A stretch of DNA of 64,000 nucleotides from Rugosimonospora sp040255525. GTDB taxonomy: Bacteria > Actinomycetota > Actinomycetes > Mycobacteriales > Micromonosporaceae. The stretch spans positions 62,001 to 126,000 of the forward strand of contig JBDZVD010000002.1 of NCBI GenBank assembly GCA_040255525.1, in the 5' to 3' direction. The stretch's first letter is position 1; each line of letters opens with the position of its first letter. A program made the position numbers and the translations under genes. This document shows positions 42,335 to 49,494 of the stretch, in pieces. The notes beneath the pieces were generated by a model. The model made no database searches. It saw only the letters and a list, made by a program, of their open reading frames with translations, and was not told the DNA's origin.

Positions 42335-42931
42335 ATGAGCGAGACGCCGGAGCCTGCGGTCGGTGCGGCCCGGCGCGACGTGTCAATCGCAAACCCGGCA
42401 AATGCCCTGACCGCCCTGCGGCTGCTGATCGTTCCGGCGTTCGCCGCGCTCACCGCGGGGTCCGGCATGGTCCACTCGGGGCTGCGGATGCTGGCCTGCG
42501 GGGCGTTCGTGTTCGCCTCGCTCACCGACTTCGTGGACGGCTGGATCGCCCGTACCTGGAACCTGATCACCGCGTTCGGCAAGGTCGCCGACCCGATCGC
42601 GGACAAGCTGCTGACCGGCACCGCTCTCGTGCTGCTGTCCTGGTACGGCCGCCTGCCCTGGTGGGTGACCGTGGTGATCCTGGTCCGGGAGCTGGGCGTG
42701 ACGGTGCTGCGGTTCTGGGTCATCCGGCACGGGGTGATCCCGGCCAGCCGGGGTGGGAAGATCAAGACGGCGCTGCAGATCCTCGCGATCGCCTGGTACC
42801 TGTGGCCGTTCCCACCGACCGTGGAACGGGTGGGGGTGGTGATCATGGCCGCCGCGGTGGTGGTTACCGTGATCACGGGTGTGGATTACGTGGTGCGGGC
42901 CGTCCGGCTGCGCCGATCGGGGAGGGTATGA
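42335..42931 (+). CDS. pgsA: CDP-diacylglycerol-glycerol-3-phosphate 3-phosphatidyltransferase-like
   Basis: 198 residues with four or five transmembrane segments. It shows the full CDP-alcohol phosphotransferase motif D(x)2DG(x)2AR(x)8G(x)3D(x)3D in DFVDGWIARTWNLITAFGKV then ADPIAD. ANALTALRLLIVPAFAAL is the usual N-terminus. It makes the phosphatidylglycerol phosphate precursor of PG and cardiolipin, or a related phospholipid. GAGAGGA six bases upstream supports the ATG. In mycobacteria the equivalent pgsA3 is also next to clgR and the psp genes. Confidence 0.93.
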   Translation: MSETPEPAVGAARRDVSIANPANALTALRLLIVPAFAALTAGSGMVHSGLRMLACGAFVFASLTDFVDGWIARTWNLITAFGKVADPIADKLLTGTALVLLSWYGRLPWWVTVVILVRELGVTVLRFWVIRHGVIPASRGGKIKTALQILAIAWYLWPFPPTVERVGVVIMAAAVVVTVITGVDYVVRAVRLRRSGRV

Positions 42932-42932
42932 G

Positions 42933-43784
42933 GTGCTGGAGTTCGACGTTGCCGGCTACCTGAGCCGACTGGGGATCGTCGATCCCGGCCCGCCGAGCGT
43001 GGACGGGCTCACCCGCCTGCAGCGGGCCCACGTCGAGCGGGTGCCGTACGAGAACCTGCACATCCACCTCGGCACCCCGACGACCATCAACCCGTACGAC
43101 TCGGCCGCCCGGATCCTGGCCGGCCGCGGCGGGTACTGCTACCACCTCAACGGCGCCTTCTCGCTGCTGCTGTCCGCGCTCGGATATTCGGTGCGCTGGC
43201 ACCGGGCCGGCGTGCAGGGCTGGGGGGAGCCGAAACCGGTCGGCGCGAACGGCAACCACCTGGCGCTGACCGTGCACGGGCTGCCGGCCAGGGGCAACCC
43301 GGACGGGATGTGGCTGGCCGACGTCGGGATCGGGGACGGGCCGTACGACCCGCTGCCGCTGCGCAGCGGCGACATCGTCGACGGGCCGTTCCGGTACCGG
43401 CTGGAGCCGTCCAGCGTCGAGTTCCTCGGCTGGCGGTTCACCCACGACCGGACCGGTACCTTCGCCGGCTTCGACATGTGCGCCGAAGTCGCCGTACAGA
43501 GCGAGTTCGACAGCCTGCACGGCTGGAAGTCCACCGCGCCGGAGTCGCCGTTCGCGCGCACGGTCGTGGTGCAGCGGCGGGACGCGTCCGGTGTGGACCT
43601 GCTGCGCGGCCGGGTGCTGTCCCGGTTGCCCGGCACCGGCCGCCGCGAACTGACCAGCCAGGCGGAGTGGTACGAGGCGCTGGCGGACGTGTTCGGGCTG
43701 GCCCTCGCCGACCTGGGCGGGTACGAGCGGGACGCGCTGTGGCGGCGGGTGTGCTCGGCGCACGAGGCGTGGCAGTCGGCGTGA
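42933..43784 (+). CDS. Arylamine N-acetyltransferase (NAT) family protein
   Basis: 283 residues from a GTG that follows the pgsA stop by one base and has GGAGGG six bases upstream. The NAT triad is visible: Cys in AGRGGYCYHLNGAFSLLLSA, His in GANGNHLALTV and Asp in MWLADVGIGDGPYDPLPL. The usual RGGxCxE/Q is RGGYCYH here, a small change beside the catalytic Cys. PYENLHIHLGTP is the conserved N-terminal part. NATs acetylate arylamines or hydrazines; bacterial members can act in cholesterol or polyketide pathways. Coupled to pgsA and to the CinA-like gene by a four-base overlap. Confidence 0.9.
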   Translation: MLEFDVAGYLSRLGIVDPGPPSVDGLTRLQRAHVERVPYENLHIHLGTPTTINPYDSAARILAGRGGYCYHLNGAFSLLLSALGYSVRWHRAGVQGWGEPKPVGANGNHLALTVHGLPARGNPDGMWLADVGIGDGPYDPLPLRSGDIVDGPFRYRLEPSSVEFLGWRFTHDRTGTFAGFDMCAEVAVQSEFDSLHGWKSTAPESPFARTVVVQRRDASGVDLLRGRVLSRLPGTGRRELTSQAEWYEALADVFGLALADLGGYERDALWRRVCSAHEAWQSA

Positions 43785-44305
43785 CCGGCCCGGGAGCACC
43801 GGGCGGCGGGCCGGGTGCGCCGGCGCGGGTCTCGGCCGTCCGCGCCCTGGAAGAGCTGCGCGGCCGGGGGCAGACGCTCTCGGTCGCCGAGTCGCTGACC
43901 GGCGGGCTGCTGGCCGCGACGATCGTCGACGTACCCGGGGCCAGCGCGGTCTTCCGGGGCGGCCTGGTCGTCTACGCCACCGATCTGAAGGCGACGCTCG
44001 CCGGGGTGGACGCGGCCCTGCTGGCCGAGCGCGGGCCGGTCGACCCGGACGTGGCCGCGGCCCTCGCGCTCGGGGTGAGCGAGCGCTGCGGTACCGACTG
44101 GGGTCTGTCCACGACCGGAGTTGCCGGGCCGGGGCCACAGGACGGCGTACCGGCCGGCACTGTCTACATTGGACTGCACGGTCCCGGGGGCGAGGACACG
44201 GTACGGCGGCTGGCCCTGGACGGCGACCGGGCGGCCATCCGCCGCAACGTCGTGGCGGCGGCACTCGCACTGCTCGCCGTCGCGGCCGGAGGCCAGATTC
44301 GGTGA
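43781..44305 (+). CDS. pncC: CinA C-terminal family protein, nicotinamide-nucleotide amidase-like
   Basis: 174 residues. LSVAESLTGGLLAATIVDVP, then GASAVFRGGLVVYATDLKAT and TGVAGPGPQDGVPAGTVYIG are the signature blocks of the CinA C-terminal domain, with the Ser-rich active site ESLTGG. Stand-alone members deamidate NMN to nicotinate mononucleotide. The N-terminal CinA domain is absent. The GTG start overlaps the NAT stop. A hairpin 10 bases downstream separates it from clgR, which often follows cinA in actinobacteria. Confidence 0.9.
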   Translation: MTGPGAPGGGPGAPARVSAVRALEELRGRGQTLSVAESLTGGLLAATIVDVPGASAVFRGGLVVYATDLKATLAGVDAALLAERGPVDPDVAAALALGVSERCGTDWGLSTTGVAGPGPQDGVPAGTVYIGLHGPGGEDTVRRLALDGDRAAIRRNVVAAALALLAVAAGGQIR

Positions 44306-44314
44306 TCTCGTCCG

Positions 44315-44335
44315 GGCCGGGTCCCGGACCCGGCC
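44315..44335 (+). terminator. Terminator after the pgsA-NAT-cinA operon
   Basis: GGCCGGGT-cccgg-ACCCGGCC is a perfect eight-pair stem with a five-base loop, ten bases after the cinA stop. No T-run follows. Confidence 0.65.
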
Positions 44336-44390
44336 GATCGGAGATCAACCGTTCGGTCGATCGGCCGGCCCGCCGCCCGGCTGGCATCGA

Positions 44391-44455
44391 TAAGTCCGGA
44401 CTTAGCTTCTGCCCCGGCCCGCCCAACCGGGAAGCCTTCGCCGCCGGCCTGTGTT
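44391..44455 (+). promoter_or_regulatory. clgR upstream region with perfect palindrome and ECF-like promoter
   Basis: TAAGTCCGGACTTA (44391-44404) is a perfect 14-bp palindrome in the 242-bp gap before clgR. Downstream, GGGAAG (44429-44434) is followed after 16 bases by GTGTT (44451-44455), which resembles the GGAAC/GTT pattern of SigE-type ECF promoters with one mismatch in each box. In mycobacteria clgR is known to be SigE-dependent. The palindrome could be an operator; both readings are inferences. Confidence 0.4.
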
Positions 44456-44547
44456 ACGGCTAGGCGAGAAGTGTCCAGGTCGGCGGGGCAGTGATGTCGT
44501 TGTCGACGGAACCGGGTACCGTGGCGGGAAACCGCGAGGGGGGTGCG

Positions 44548-45216
44548 ATGATCCTGTTACGCCGGGTGATCGGCGACGCACTGCGAGCCCGCCGCCAGGC
44601 ACAGCACCGGACCCTGCGCGAGGTTTCCACCGCGGCCAACGTCAGCCTGGGTTACCTGTCCGAGATCGAGCGGGGCCAGAAGGAAGCCTCCAGCGAGCTG
44701 CTGGCCGCCGTCTGCGACGCGCTGGGCGCCCGGCTCTCCGAGCTTCTTCACGAGGTCAGTTCCACGGTCGCCAGCAGCGAACGGGGCGAGTCGGGCCCCG
44801 CGGCGTCCGGGCGCGGCGTGCCCGAGCAGGGCCGCCCGGCCACGGACGCGCACGCGAGTGGCGGTGGCGACACCGGGCGTTCGGATGCGCCGGAGCCGGC
44901 GCGCGCCGAGGCGGCCGAGGGCGACGCGCAGCCGGCGATGGCGGGGGTGGCCGAGGCCCGGGGGCCTGCGGAGCCGGCGCTGGCCGGTCCCGCTGCGGCC
45001 GTGCGTCCAGGGCTCGCGATGGCCGGGGCCCGCGGTTCGGCGAAGTCGGCCGCGCTCGCGGCGTCCGCCAAGAACCGGCGGGCGGCGCCCGTCGCTCAGG
45101 CCAGCCTGTCCACGACCCTGGACGGCCACGTGGCGGTCACCATCCGCCGCGATACGCCGCTGTCCACCACGCTGCGCACCCGTACGATCCGGCGGGACGT
45201 GCTGTCCGGGGTGTGA
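44548..45216 (+). CDS. clgR: ClgR-type XRE regulator
   Basis: 222 residues from an ATG with a GAGGGGGG tract upstream; an ATG 57 bp earlier is less likely. The helix-turn-helix is TLREVSTAANVSLGYLSEIE then RGQKEASSELLAAVCDALG, close to known ClgR proteins, which activate clp protease, lon and psp genes under envelope stress. The Ala/Gly/Pro-rich linker of about 90 residues is longer than in mycobacteria, and the C-terminus is STTLRTRTIRRDVLSGV. Position between cinA and pspA supports the call. Confidence 0.9.
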   Translation: MILLRRVIGDALRARRQAQHRTLREVSTAANVSLGYLSEIERGQKEASSELLAAVCDALGARLSELLHEVSSTVASSERGESGPAASGRGVPEQGRPATDAHASGGGDTGRSDAPEPARAEAAEGDAQPAMAGVAEARGPAEPALAGPAAAVRPGLAMAGARGSAKSAALAASAKNRRAAPVAQASLSTTLDGHVAVTIRRDTPLSTTLRTRTIRRDVLSGV

Positions 45217-45245
45217 TCCGGCTCTCGCCCGGCCGCCGATCGAGG

Positions 45246-45305
45246 GCGGCGGCGCGATCAAGGCGGCGGCGCGATCAAGGCGGTGGCGCGGTTCACTCGA
45301 TCAAG
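45246..45305 (+). repeat. Direct repeats upstream of pspA
   Basis: GCGGCGGCGCGATCAAG occurs twice in tandem (45246-45262, 45263-45279); a third copy (45280-45305) is interrupted by nine bases (GTTCACTCGATCAAG end). They lie between clgR and pspA, 213 bp or more before the pspA ATG, and could be regulator-binding or just slipped sequence. Confidence 0.65.
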
Positions 45306-45380
45306 GTGAGGCCCTTCCCGGACACTTCGGCGAACTGGCCGGTCGGTGGCATGAGCGGGCACACTAGGTACCTGGGGCGG

Positions 45381-45405
45381 GTCCGGACAAGCGTATTCTC
45401 CGGAC
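45381..45405 (+). promoter_or_regulatory. Hairpin and possible -10 box in the pspA leader region
   Basis: GTCCGGA (45381-45387) and TCCGGAC (45399-45405) form a seven-pair inverted repeat. The loop contains TATTCT (45394-45399), a good -10 match. Overlap of a dyad and a -10 box points to an operator within the pspA promoter. No clear -35 hexamer is visible, which would fit dependence on an activator such as ClgR. Confidence 0.4.
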
Positions 45406-45517
45406 CAACCTTGAGTTGCCCGGTAGCCGGCGTGACGGGTTCGCATCCTCCTGCGACGATGGGGAAGACGACACACGCGACGCACATCACAACGGCCGCA
45501 GAGAGGAACCGACAGAT

Positions 45518-46390
45518 ATGGCGAATCCGTTCGTCAAGGGCTGGCGCTACTTGATGGCGCTGTTCGGCGCCAAGATCGACGAGTACGCCGATCCGAAGGT
45601 GCAGATCCAGCAGGCGATCGAGGACGCTCAGCGCCAGCATCAGGCCCTTGTCCAGCAAGCCGCGGCGGTGATCGGTAACCAGCGCCAGCTGGAGATGAAG
45701 CTGTCCCGGACCATGGACGAGGTGCAGAAGCTTCAGTCCTCCGCGCGCCAGGCCCTGGTACTCGCCGACAAGGCCCGTGCCGCGGGCAACGAGGACGAGG
45801 CGGTCAAGTACGAGAACACCGCGCAGACCTTCGCCACTCAGCTGGTCTCCAGCGAGCAGTCGATGGAGGACCTCAAGACCCTGCACGACCAGGCGCTGTC
45901 GGCGGCCACCCAGGCGCGCCGGGCGGTGGAGAACAACGCGCAGATCCTCCAGCAGAAGCTCGCCGAGCGCACCCAGCTGATGAGCCAGCTCGAACAGGCC
46001 AAGATGCAGGAGACCGTGGCGAGGTCGCTGGAGTCGATGTCCTCGCTGGCCGCGCCGGGCAACACGCCTTCGCTGGACGAGGTCCGGGAAAAGATCGAAC
46101 GCCGGTACGCCACGGCCATGGGCCGGGCCGAGCTGGCCTCGAACTCCGTCGAGGGCCGCATGCTCGAGGTCCAGAAGTCCACCCTGGACATGGCCGGCGC
46201 GTCCCGGCTGGAGCAGATCCGGGCGAGCATGGCCGGTGAGCAGTTGGCGGCGGCGCCGGCGCAGCCGGCCGTCGAGGCTGCCCCGGCGGTGGCCGCGAAC
46301 CCGCAGAAGGACGCGAGCGTGTCGCGGCTGGACGAGATCCGGGCGAGCATGGCGCGCGACAAGGCGACCGGGGACCAGGCCACCGGCTGA
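45518..46390 (+). CDS. pspA: PspA/IM30 (Vipp1) family envelope-stress protein
   Basis: 290 residues from the ATG that gives MANPFVKGWRYLMALFGAK, the usual amphipathic N-terminal helix. The rest is long alpha-helix with coiled-coil heptads (EDAQRQHQALVQQAAAVIGN, NQRQLEMKLSRTMDEVQKLQ, LAERTQLMSQLEQAKMQETV), the ESCRT-III-like PspA fold. The C-terminal 60 residues are an Ala/Pro linker with two copies of a SRLEQIRASMA/SRLDEIRASMA helix, seen in the mycobacterial 35-kDa antigen. It coats and repairs damaged membrane. GAGGA lies 11 bases upstream. Confidence 0.95.
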   Translation: MANPFVKGWRYLMALFGAKIDEYADPKVQIQQAIEDAQRQHQALVQQAAAVIGNQRQLEMKLSRTMDEVQKLQSSARQALVLADKARAAGNEDEAVKYENTAQTFATQLVSSEQSMEDLKTLHDQALSAATQARRAVENNAQILQQKLAERTQLMSQLEQAKMQETVARSLESMSSLAAPGNTPSLDEVREKIERRYATAMGRAELASNSVEGRMLEVQKSTLDMAGASRLEQIRASMAGEQLAAAPAQPAVEAAPAVAANPQKDASVSRLDEIRASMARDKATGDQATG

Positions 46391-46417
46391 GCGTGATGGC
46401 TGGACGGGGGAGCGGCA

Positions 46418-47170
46418 ATGGCTGATCACAGGGCACGGTATTTCCGGCAGCTCCGCCGGCTGCGCCGCTCCGCCCGCCGGTGGAGCGTGCTGGCCGGAAC
46501 GTTCGCCGGCGCGACCGGGATCCTGGTGCCCTATCACGGGGTGGGCTGGCCCGACGCGGTCTGGGCGGCGCTGACCGGAGGCTCGGCGGCGTTGACCTGG
46601 TGGCGGTGGAGCGATCTGCGCGAACTCGCCGCTCAACCGGCGCCGGAGCCGGAGCCGGCCCGGGTGGCGGCCGCGAACTGGACGCGGATCGAGGGGCTGG
46701 TCTCCCGGTTGCCGGCCGGTCGCAGCGCGGTGGCCGAGCTGCAACGGGTACGGACCCGGGCGCGGCTGCGCGGCTCCTCGGTGCTGCCGGCGTGGACCCG
46801 CCTGGACCGGGCGGCGCAAACCTTCGATGGTCTGGCCGGCCGCTTGGACGGTTCGGCCCAGCCGGTGGCGCGGGAGGCGGCTCAGGCCGAGCACGCGCTG
46901 CGTGACCTCGGTGAGCGCACCGCCGCCGTGGAGCGGGCACTGGCCGTCACGCCGGGCGACACCGAGCTGGAACAGGCGCACGCCGAACTGCTCGCGCACT
47001 TCACCGAGGGTGTGGACGCGTACGAGAAGCTGGTCGGCGCGGCGGCCGGCTATGTCGCGCAGGACGGCCGGATGGCCGTCGACGGTACGTCGATCGGACG
47101 CCTGCAAGAGGCTACCGACCTGTTGCGCGGGATCGCGGCCGGCCTGGCCGAGCTGCGCACCATCGGCTGA
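46418..47170 (+). CDS. pspM: PspM-like phage-shock membrane protein
   Basis: 250 residues. Two hydrophobic segments lie near residues 22-60 (WSVLAGTFAGATGILVPY and AVWAALTGGSAALTWWRW), followed by a long helical cytoplasmic domain with Arg/Ala heptads (LQRVRTRARLRGSSVLPAW, EAAQAEHALRDLGERTAAVE). This is the layout of mycobacterial Rv2743c, the PspM partner that holds PspA at the membrane. It begins 27 bp after pspA and completes the clgR-pspA-pspM unit; no PspN is seen downstream. Confidence 0.8.
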   Translation: MADHRARYFRQLRRLRRSARRWSVLAGTFAGATGILVPYHGVGWPDAVWAALTGGSAALTWWRWSDLRELAAQPAPEPEPARVAAANWTRIEGLVSRLPAGRSAVAELQRVRTRARLRGSSVLPAWTRLDRAAQTFDGLAGRLDGSAQPVAREAAQAEHALRDLGERTAAVERALAVTPGDTELEQAHAELLAHFTEGVDAYEKLVGAAAGYVAQDGRMAVDGTSIGRLQEATDLLRGIAAGLAELRTIG

Positions 47171-47183
47171 CCGGCCGCTCAGC

Positions 47184-47978
47184 TCAGCTCGGCCCGGGTT
47201 GGCAGGTCGGGCACCAGTAGGTGACCCGCTCGCCCTGCTCCGCCCTTTCGATGAGGGTGCCGCAGCGCCCGCACGGCACCGCGTGGCGGCCGTACACGTA
47301 CGTGGTCTGGCCCTTCCGCAGCGATCCGGTGGTGCTCTGCGTCCAGCGTCCCTGGTTCGCGCCGAGCAGTTTCTTGGCCAGCTTCACGAGGGCACCGAGG
47401 TCGGCCACGTCCCGCACCGCAGTCCACGGCCAGACGCCGCGCAGGTAGAGCAGCTCGGACTTGTACAGGTTGCCGATGCCGGCCAGGTTGGACTGATCCA
47501 GCAGGGCCTCGGCGATCGTGGCGTCCGGGTGAGCCGCCAGCCGGCGGACGGCTTCGTCCGGATCCCAGTCCGGCCCGAGCAGGTCGGGTCCGAGGTACCC
47601 GACCAGGCGGTCCTCCTGCCCGGTCGGGACGAGCGCGAGGTCGTGCAGGTGGTACCCGACCGCGACCTGATCGGCGGTACGGACCACCGCTCGGATCAGG
47701 TGTGCCGGGCGGCCCGCCCAGCGCTCACCCGGCTGGTAGACCCGCCAGGCGCCGTCCATGCGCAGGTGCGAGTGCAGGCTCAGGCGGCGGTCGCCGTCCG
47801 GCGCGGTGACCCGCAGGAACAGGTGCTTGCCGCGGCTGACCGACTCGTTGACCAGCGAGCCGGCCAGATCGACGGTGGCCAACCGCGGTACCCGGAGATC
47901 GGAGGCGATCAGCCGCCGCCCCGCGAGCGCGCGGTGCAGCACCCGGGCGGTGTTCCAGACGGTGTCCCCCTCCGGCAT
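47184..47978 (-). CDS. Fpg/Nei family DNA glycosylase, Nei2-like
   Basis: 264 residues. It begins PEGDTVWNTARVLHRALAG: Pro1 is the catalytic base of the family and Glu2 is retained, and the PEGDT start marks endonuclease VIII rather than PELPE-type MutM. LLDQSNLAGIGNLYKSELLY is the helix-two-turn-helix. The zinc finger has CGRCGTLIERAEQGERVTYW and CPTC, four Cys. It removes oxidised pyrimidines and cleaves the abasic site. The gene is convergent with pspM, 13 bp away. Confidence 0.93.
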   Translation of the reverse strand: MPEGDTVWNTARVLHRALAGRRLIASDLRVPRLATVDLAGSLVNESVSRGKHLFLRVTAPDGDRRLSLHSHLRMDGAWRVYQPGERWAGRPAHLIRAVVRTADQVAVGYHLHDLALVPTGQEDRLVGYLGPDLLGPDWDPDEAVRRLAAHPDATIAEALLDQSNLAGIGNLYKSELLYLRGVWPWTAVRDVADLGALVKLAKKLLGANQGRWTQSTTGSLRKGQTTYVYGRHAVPCGRCGTLIERAEQGERVTYWCPTCQPGPS

Positions 47979-48007
47979 CTCACCATCCTGCCGCAGCCGG
48001 GACGGTC

Positions 48008-48290
48008 ATGCTGGCGCTCGCGGCGAGCATCGGCGGCAGTCCGCTGCCCCTGGCGATGACCACCGTCTGGCTGGCCAACACCGCGAGCCTGCTGCTGCCG
48101 ATGCCCAACCTGACCAATGTGCTCGCCGCGGAGCGGGCGGGGCTGGCGCCGGTGGTGTTGCACGGCGGGGCTGGTGCGGGCGGCGGGCGTGGGCTTGGCC
48201 AACCTGCTCGACAACCTGCCGGCGTACCTGCCTGATCTGGTACGAGCGATGCCGTTCAGCGAACGCCGCCGTCTCGTTGCCGCCCGGTGA
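48008..48290 (+). pseudogene. Remnant of an arsenical/SLC13-type transporter
   Basis: The first frame reads LALAASIGGSPLPLAMTTVW then LANTASLLLPMPNLTNVLAA, which looks like an internal helix pair of ArsB/SLC13 permeases. The frame then changes, and a second frame from about 48190 reads VGLANLLDNLPAYLPDLVRA and ends TGA at 48288-48290; NLPAYL is a motif from a later part of the same kind of protein. So about half of the gene is missing at both ends, an internal part is deleted and the frame is broken. It lies between Nei2 and a GNAT gene. Confidence 0.6.
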
Positions 48291-48317
48291 ACGGCACCCG
48301 CGCGTACCGTCTGTCGA

Positions 48318-48791
48318 ATGGAGATCCGTCTGGCCTCCGTCGATGACCTTCCGGCGGTGGTCGCGCTGTCCGGCGGCCTGTTCGCCGAGGACGGCGGGCT
48401 GCGGGACGCCTACCTGGACGTCCAGTGGCCGGCCCGGGAGGGGTACCGCTACTACGGTGCCGTACTCACCATGCGGGACGCGGCGTGCTGGGTCGCGGTA
48501 CGGGGCGGGCATACGGTCGGGTACCTGGTCGCCCGGATCAACGGGCCGTACCCGCCCCGGCCGGTGAAGGTGGCCGAGCTGGAGAGCGTGTTCGTCGAGC
48601 CCGACCACCGCGGATGCGGCGTGGGTGCCGGGCTGGTGGCCGCGTTCGCGGAGTGGGCGGCGGCCGCGGGTGCGCAGCGGGTGGCGGTGACCGCGTACGC
48701 GGCCAACGAACGCGCCATCGCCTTCTACCGGCGGCACGGCTTCGCGCCGAAGTCGCTGAGCCTGGAGTCGGGCATCGGGGAGGTGCGCTGA
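48318..48791 (+). CDS. GNAT family N-acetyltransferase
   Basis: 157 residues. MEIRLASVDDLPAVVALSGG is the N-terminus, KVAELESVFVEPDHRGCGVG then AGLVAAFAEWA is motif A, and AVTAYAANERAIAFYRRHGF is motif B, with the usual Asn and Tyr. It uses acetyl-CoA on an unknown amine. The ATG follows TACCGT by seven bases and has no ribosome-binding site, so the mRNA is probably leaderless. Confidence 0.87.
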   Translation: MEIRLASVDDLPAVVALSGGLFAEDGGLRDAYLDVQWPAREGYRYYGAVLTMRDAACWVAVRGGHTVGYLVARINGPYPPRPVKVAELESVFVEPDHRGCGVGAGLVAAFAEWAAAAGAQRVAVTAYAANERAIAFYRRHGFAPKSLSLESGIGEVR

Positions 48792-48847
48792 CCGGTGGTC
48801 GCCGGTAGCGGGCCGGACTCCGTGCTGCCAAACACGTCCACCGGTCG

Positions 48848-49414
48848 CTACCGCGCAGCTGCCACCGGGCCGACTATGACCTCTGCCATGGCCCGCGCGG
48901 CCACGGCCGGGTGGGCGTCGGGGCGCGTGATGGCGTGGGCGAGCACCCCGTCGATGAGCACGAGTAGTTGGTTGGCGCCCAGGTTGGCATCGGGATGCCC
49001 GGCCCGGTGCAGCTCAGTGGCGAACAGCTGGTGCAGACCATCCTTGTACGCGCGGATCTCCGTATGCGCGGGGTGGGCTGGATCTGTAAGGATGATTTCC
49101 GCGGCGGTGAATCGGCACCCGTGAAACGCCGGGCCAGTGGTGATCCGCTCCAGTTCGTCGAAGACGGCGAGGACGCGCTGGCGGGGGTCGTCGCCGGCCT
49201 CGTCCATGACCCGCCGGTACCGGTCCCGGCCGGCGGCACCGCGCAGGACCTCGGCGATCAGCCCGTCCTTGCCGCCGAAGTGCTGGTAGAGCGACCGGCG
49301 TGCGACGTCGGCCTCCTTCAGGATCACGTCGACGCCCACGTGGACGCCCTTGGCGTAGGTGAGGTCGCGCGCGGCGTCGAGCAGCCGCTCGCGGGGTCCG
49401 GGTCTGGCGTTCAT
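48848..49414 (-). CDS. TetR family repressor
   Basis: 188 residues. RERLLDAARDLTYAKGVHVG then VDVILKEADVARRSLYQHFG is the TetR helix-turn-helix, with the SLYQHFG recognition helix. The C-terminal domain (RVLAVFDELERITTGPAFHG, AAEIILTDPAHPAHTEI) binds an unknown inducer. It is divergent from a DHA2 exporter whose promoter spacer is a perfect palindrome, almost certainly its operator. The ATG lies 21 bases from the exporter's -35 box, so binding would also control this gene. Confidence 0.93.
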   Translation of the reverse strand: MNARPGPRERLLDAARDLTYAKGVHVGVDVILKEADVARRSLYQHFGGKDGLIAEVLRGAAGRDRYRRVMDEAGDDPRQRVLAVFDELERITTGPAFHGCRFTAAEIILTDPAHPAHTEIRAYKDGLHQLFATELHRAGHPDANLGANQLLVLIDGVLAHAITRPDAHPAVAARAMAEVIVGPVAAAR

Positions 49415-49434
49415 GGCTCGATTCTGGCACTGGC

Positions 49435-49494
49435 TTGACTGTAGAACAACCGTTCTATCTAATACAGGCATGAGTGAACCGACTGTTCTATCTA
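49435..49494 (+). promoter_or_regulatory. Exporter promoter with TetR operator in the spacer
   Basis: TTGACT (49435-49440) and TCTAAT (49458-49463) are 17 bp apart, each matching the sigma70-type consensus at 5 of 6 bases. The spacer is 49441-49457, and 49442-49457 is the perfect palindrome TAGAAC-aacc-GTTCTA. GTTCTATCTA (49452-49461) is repeated at 49485-49494 inside the coding start, 33 bp or about three helical turns away. The start codon at 49470 is six bases after the -10 box. Confidence 0.8.
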
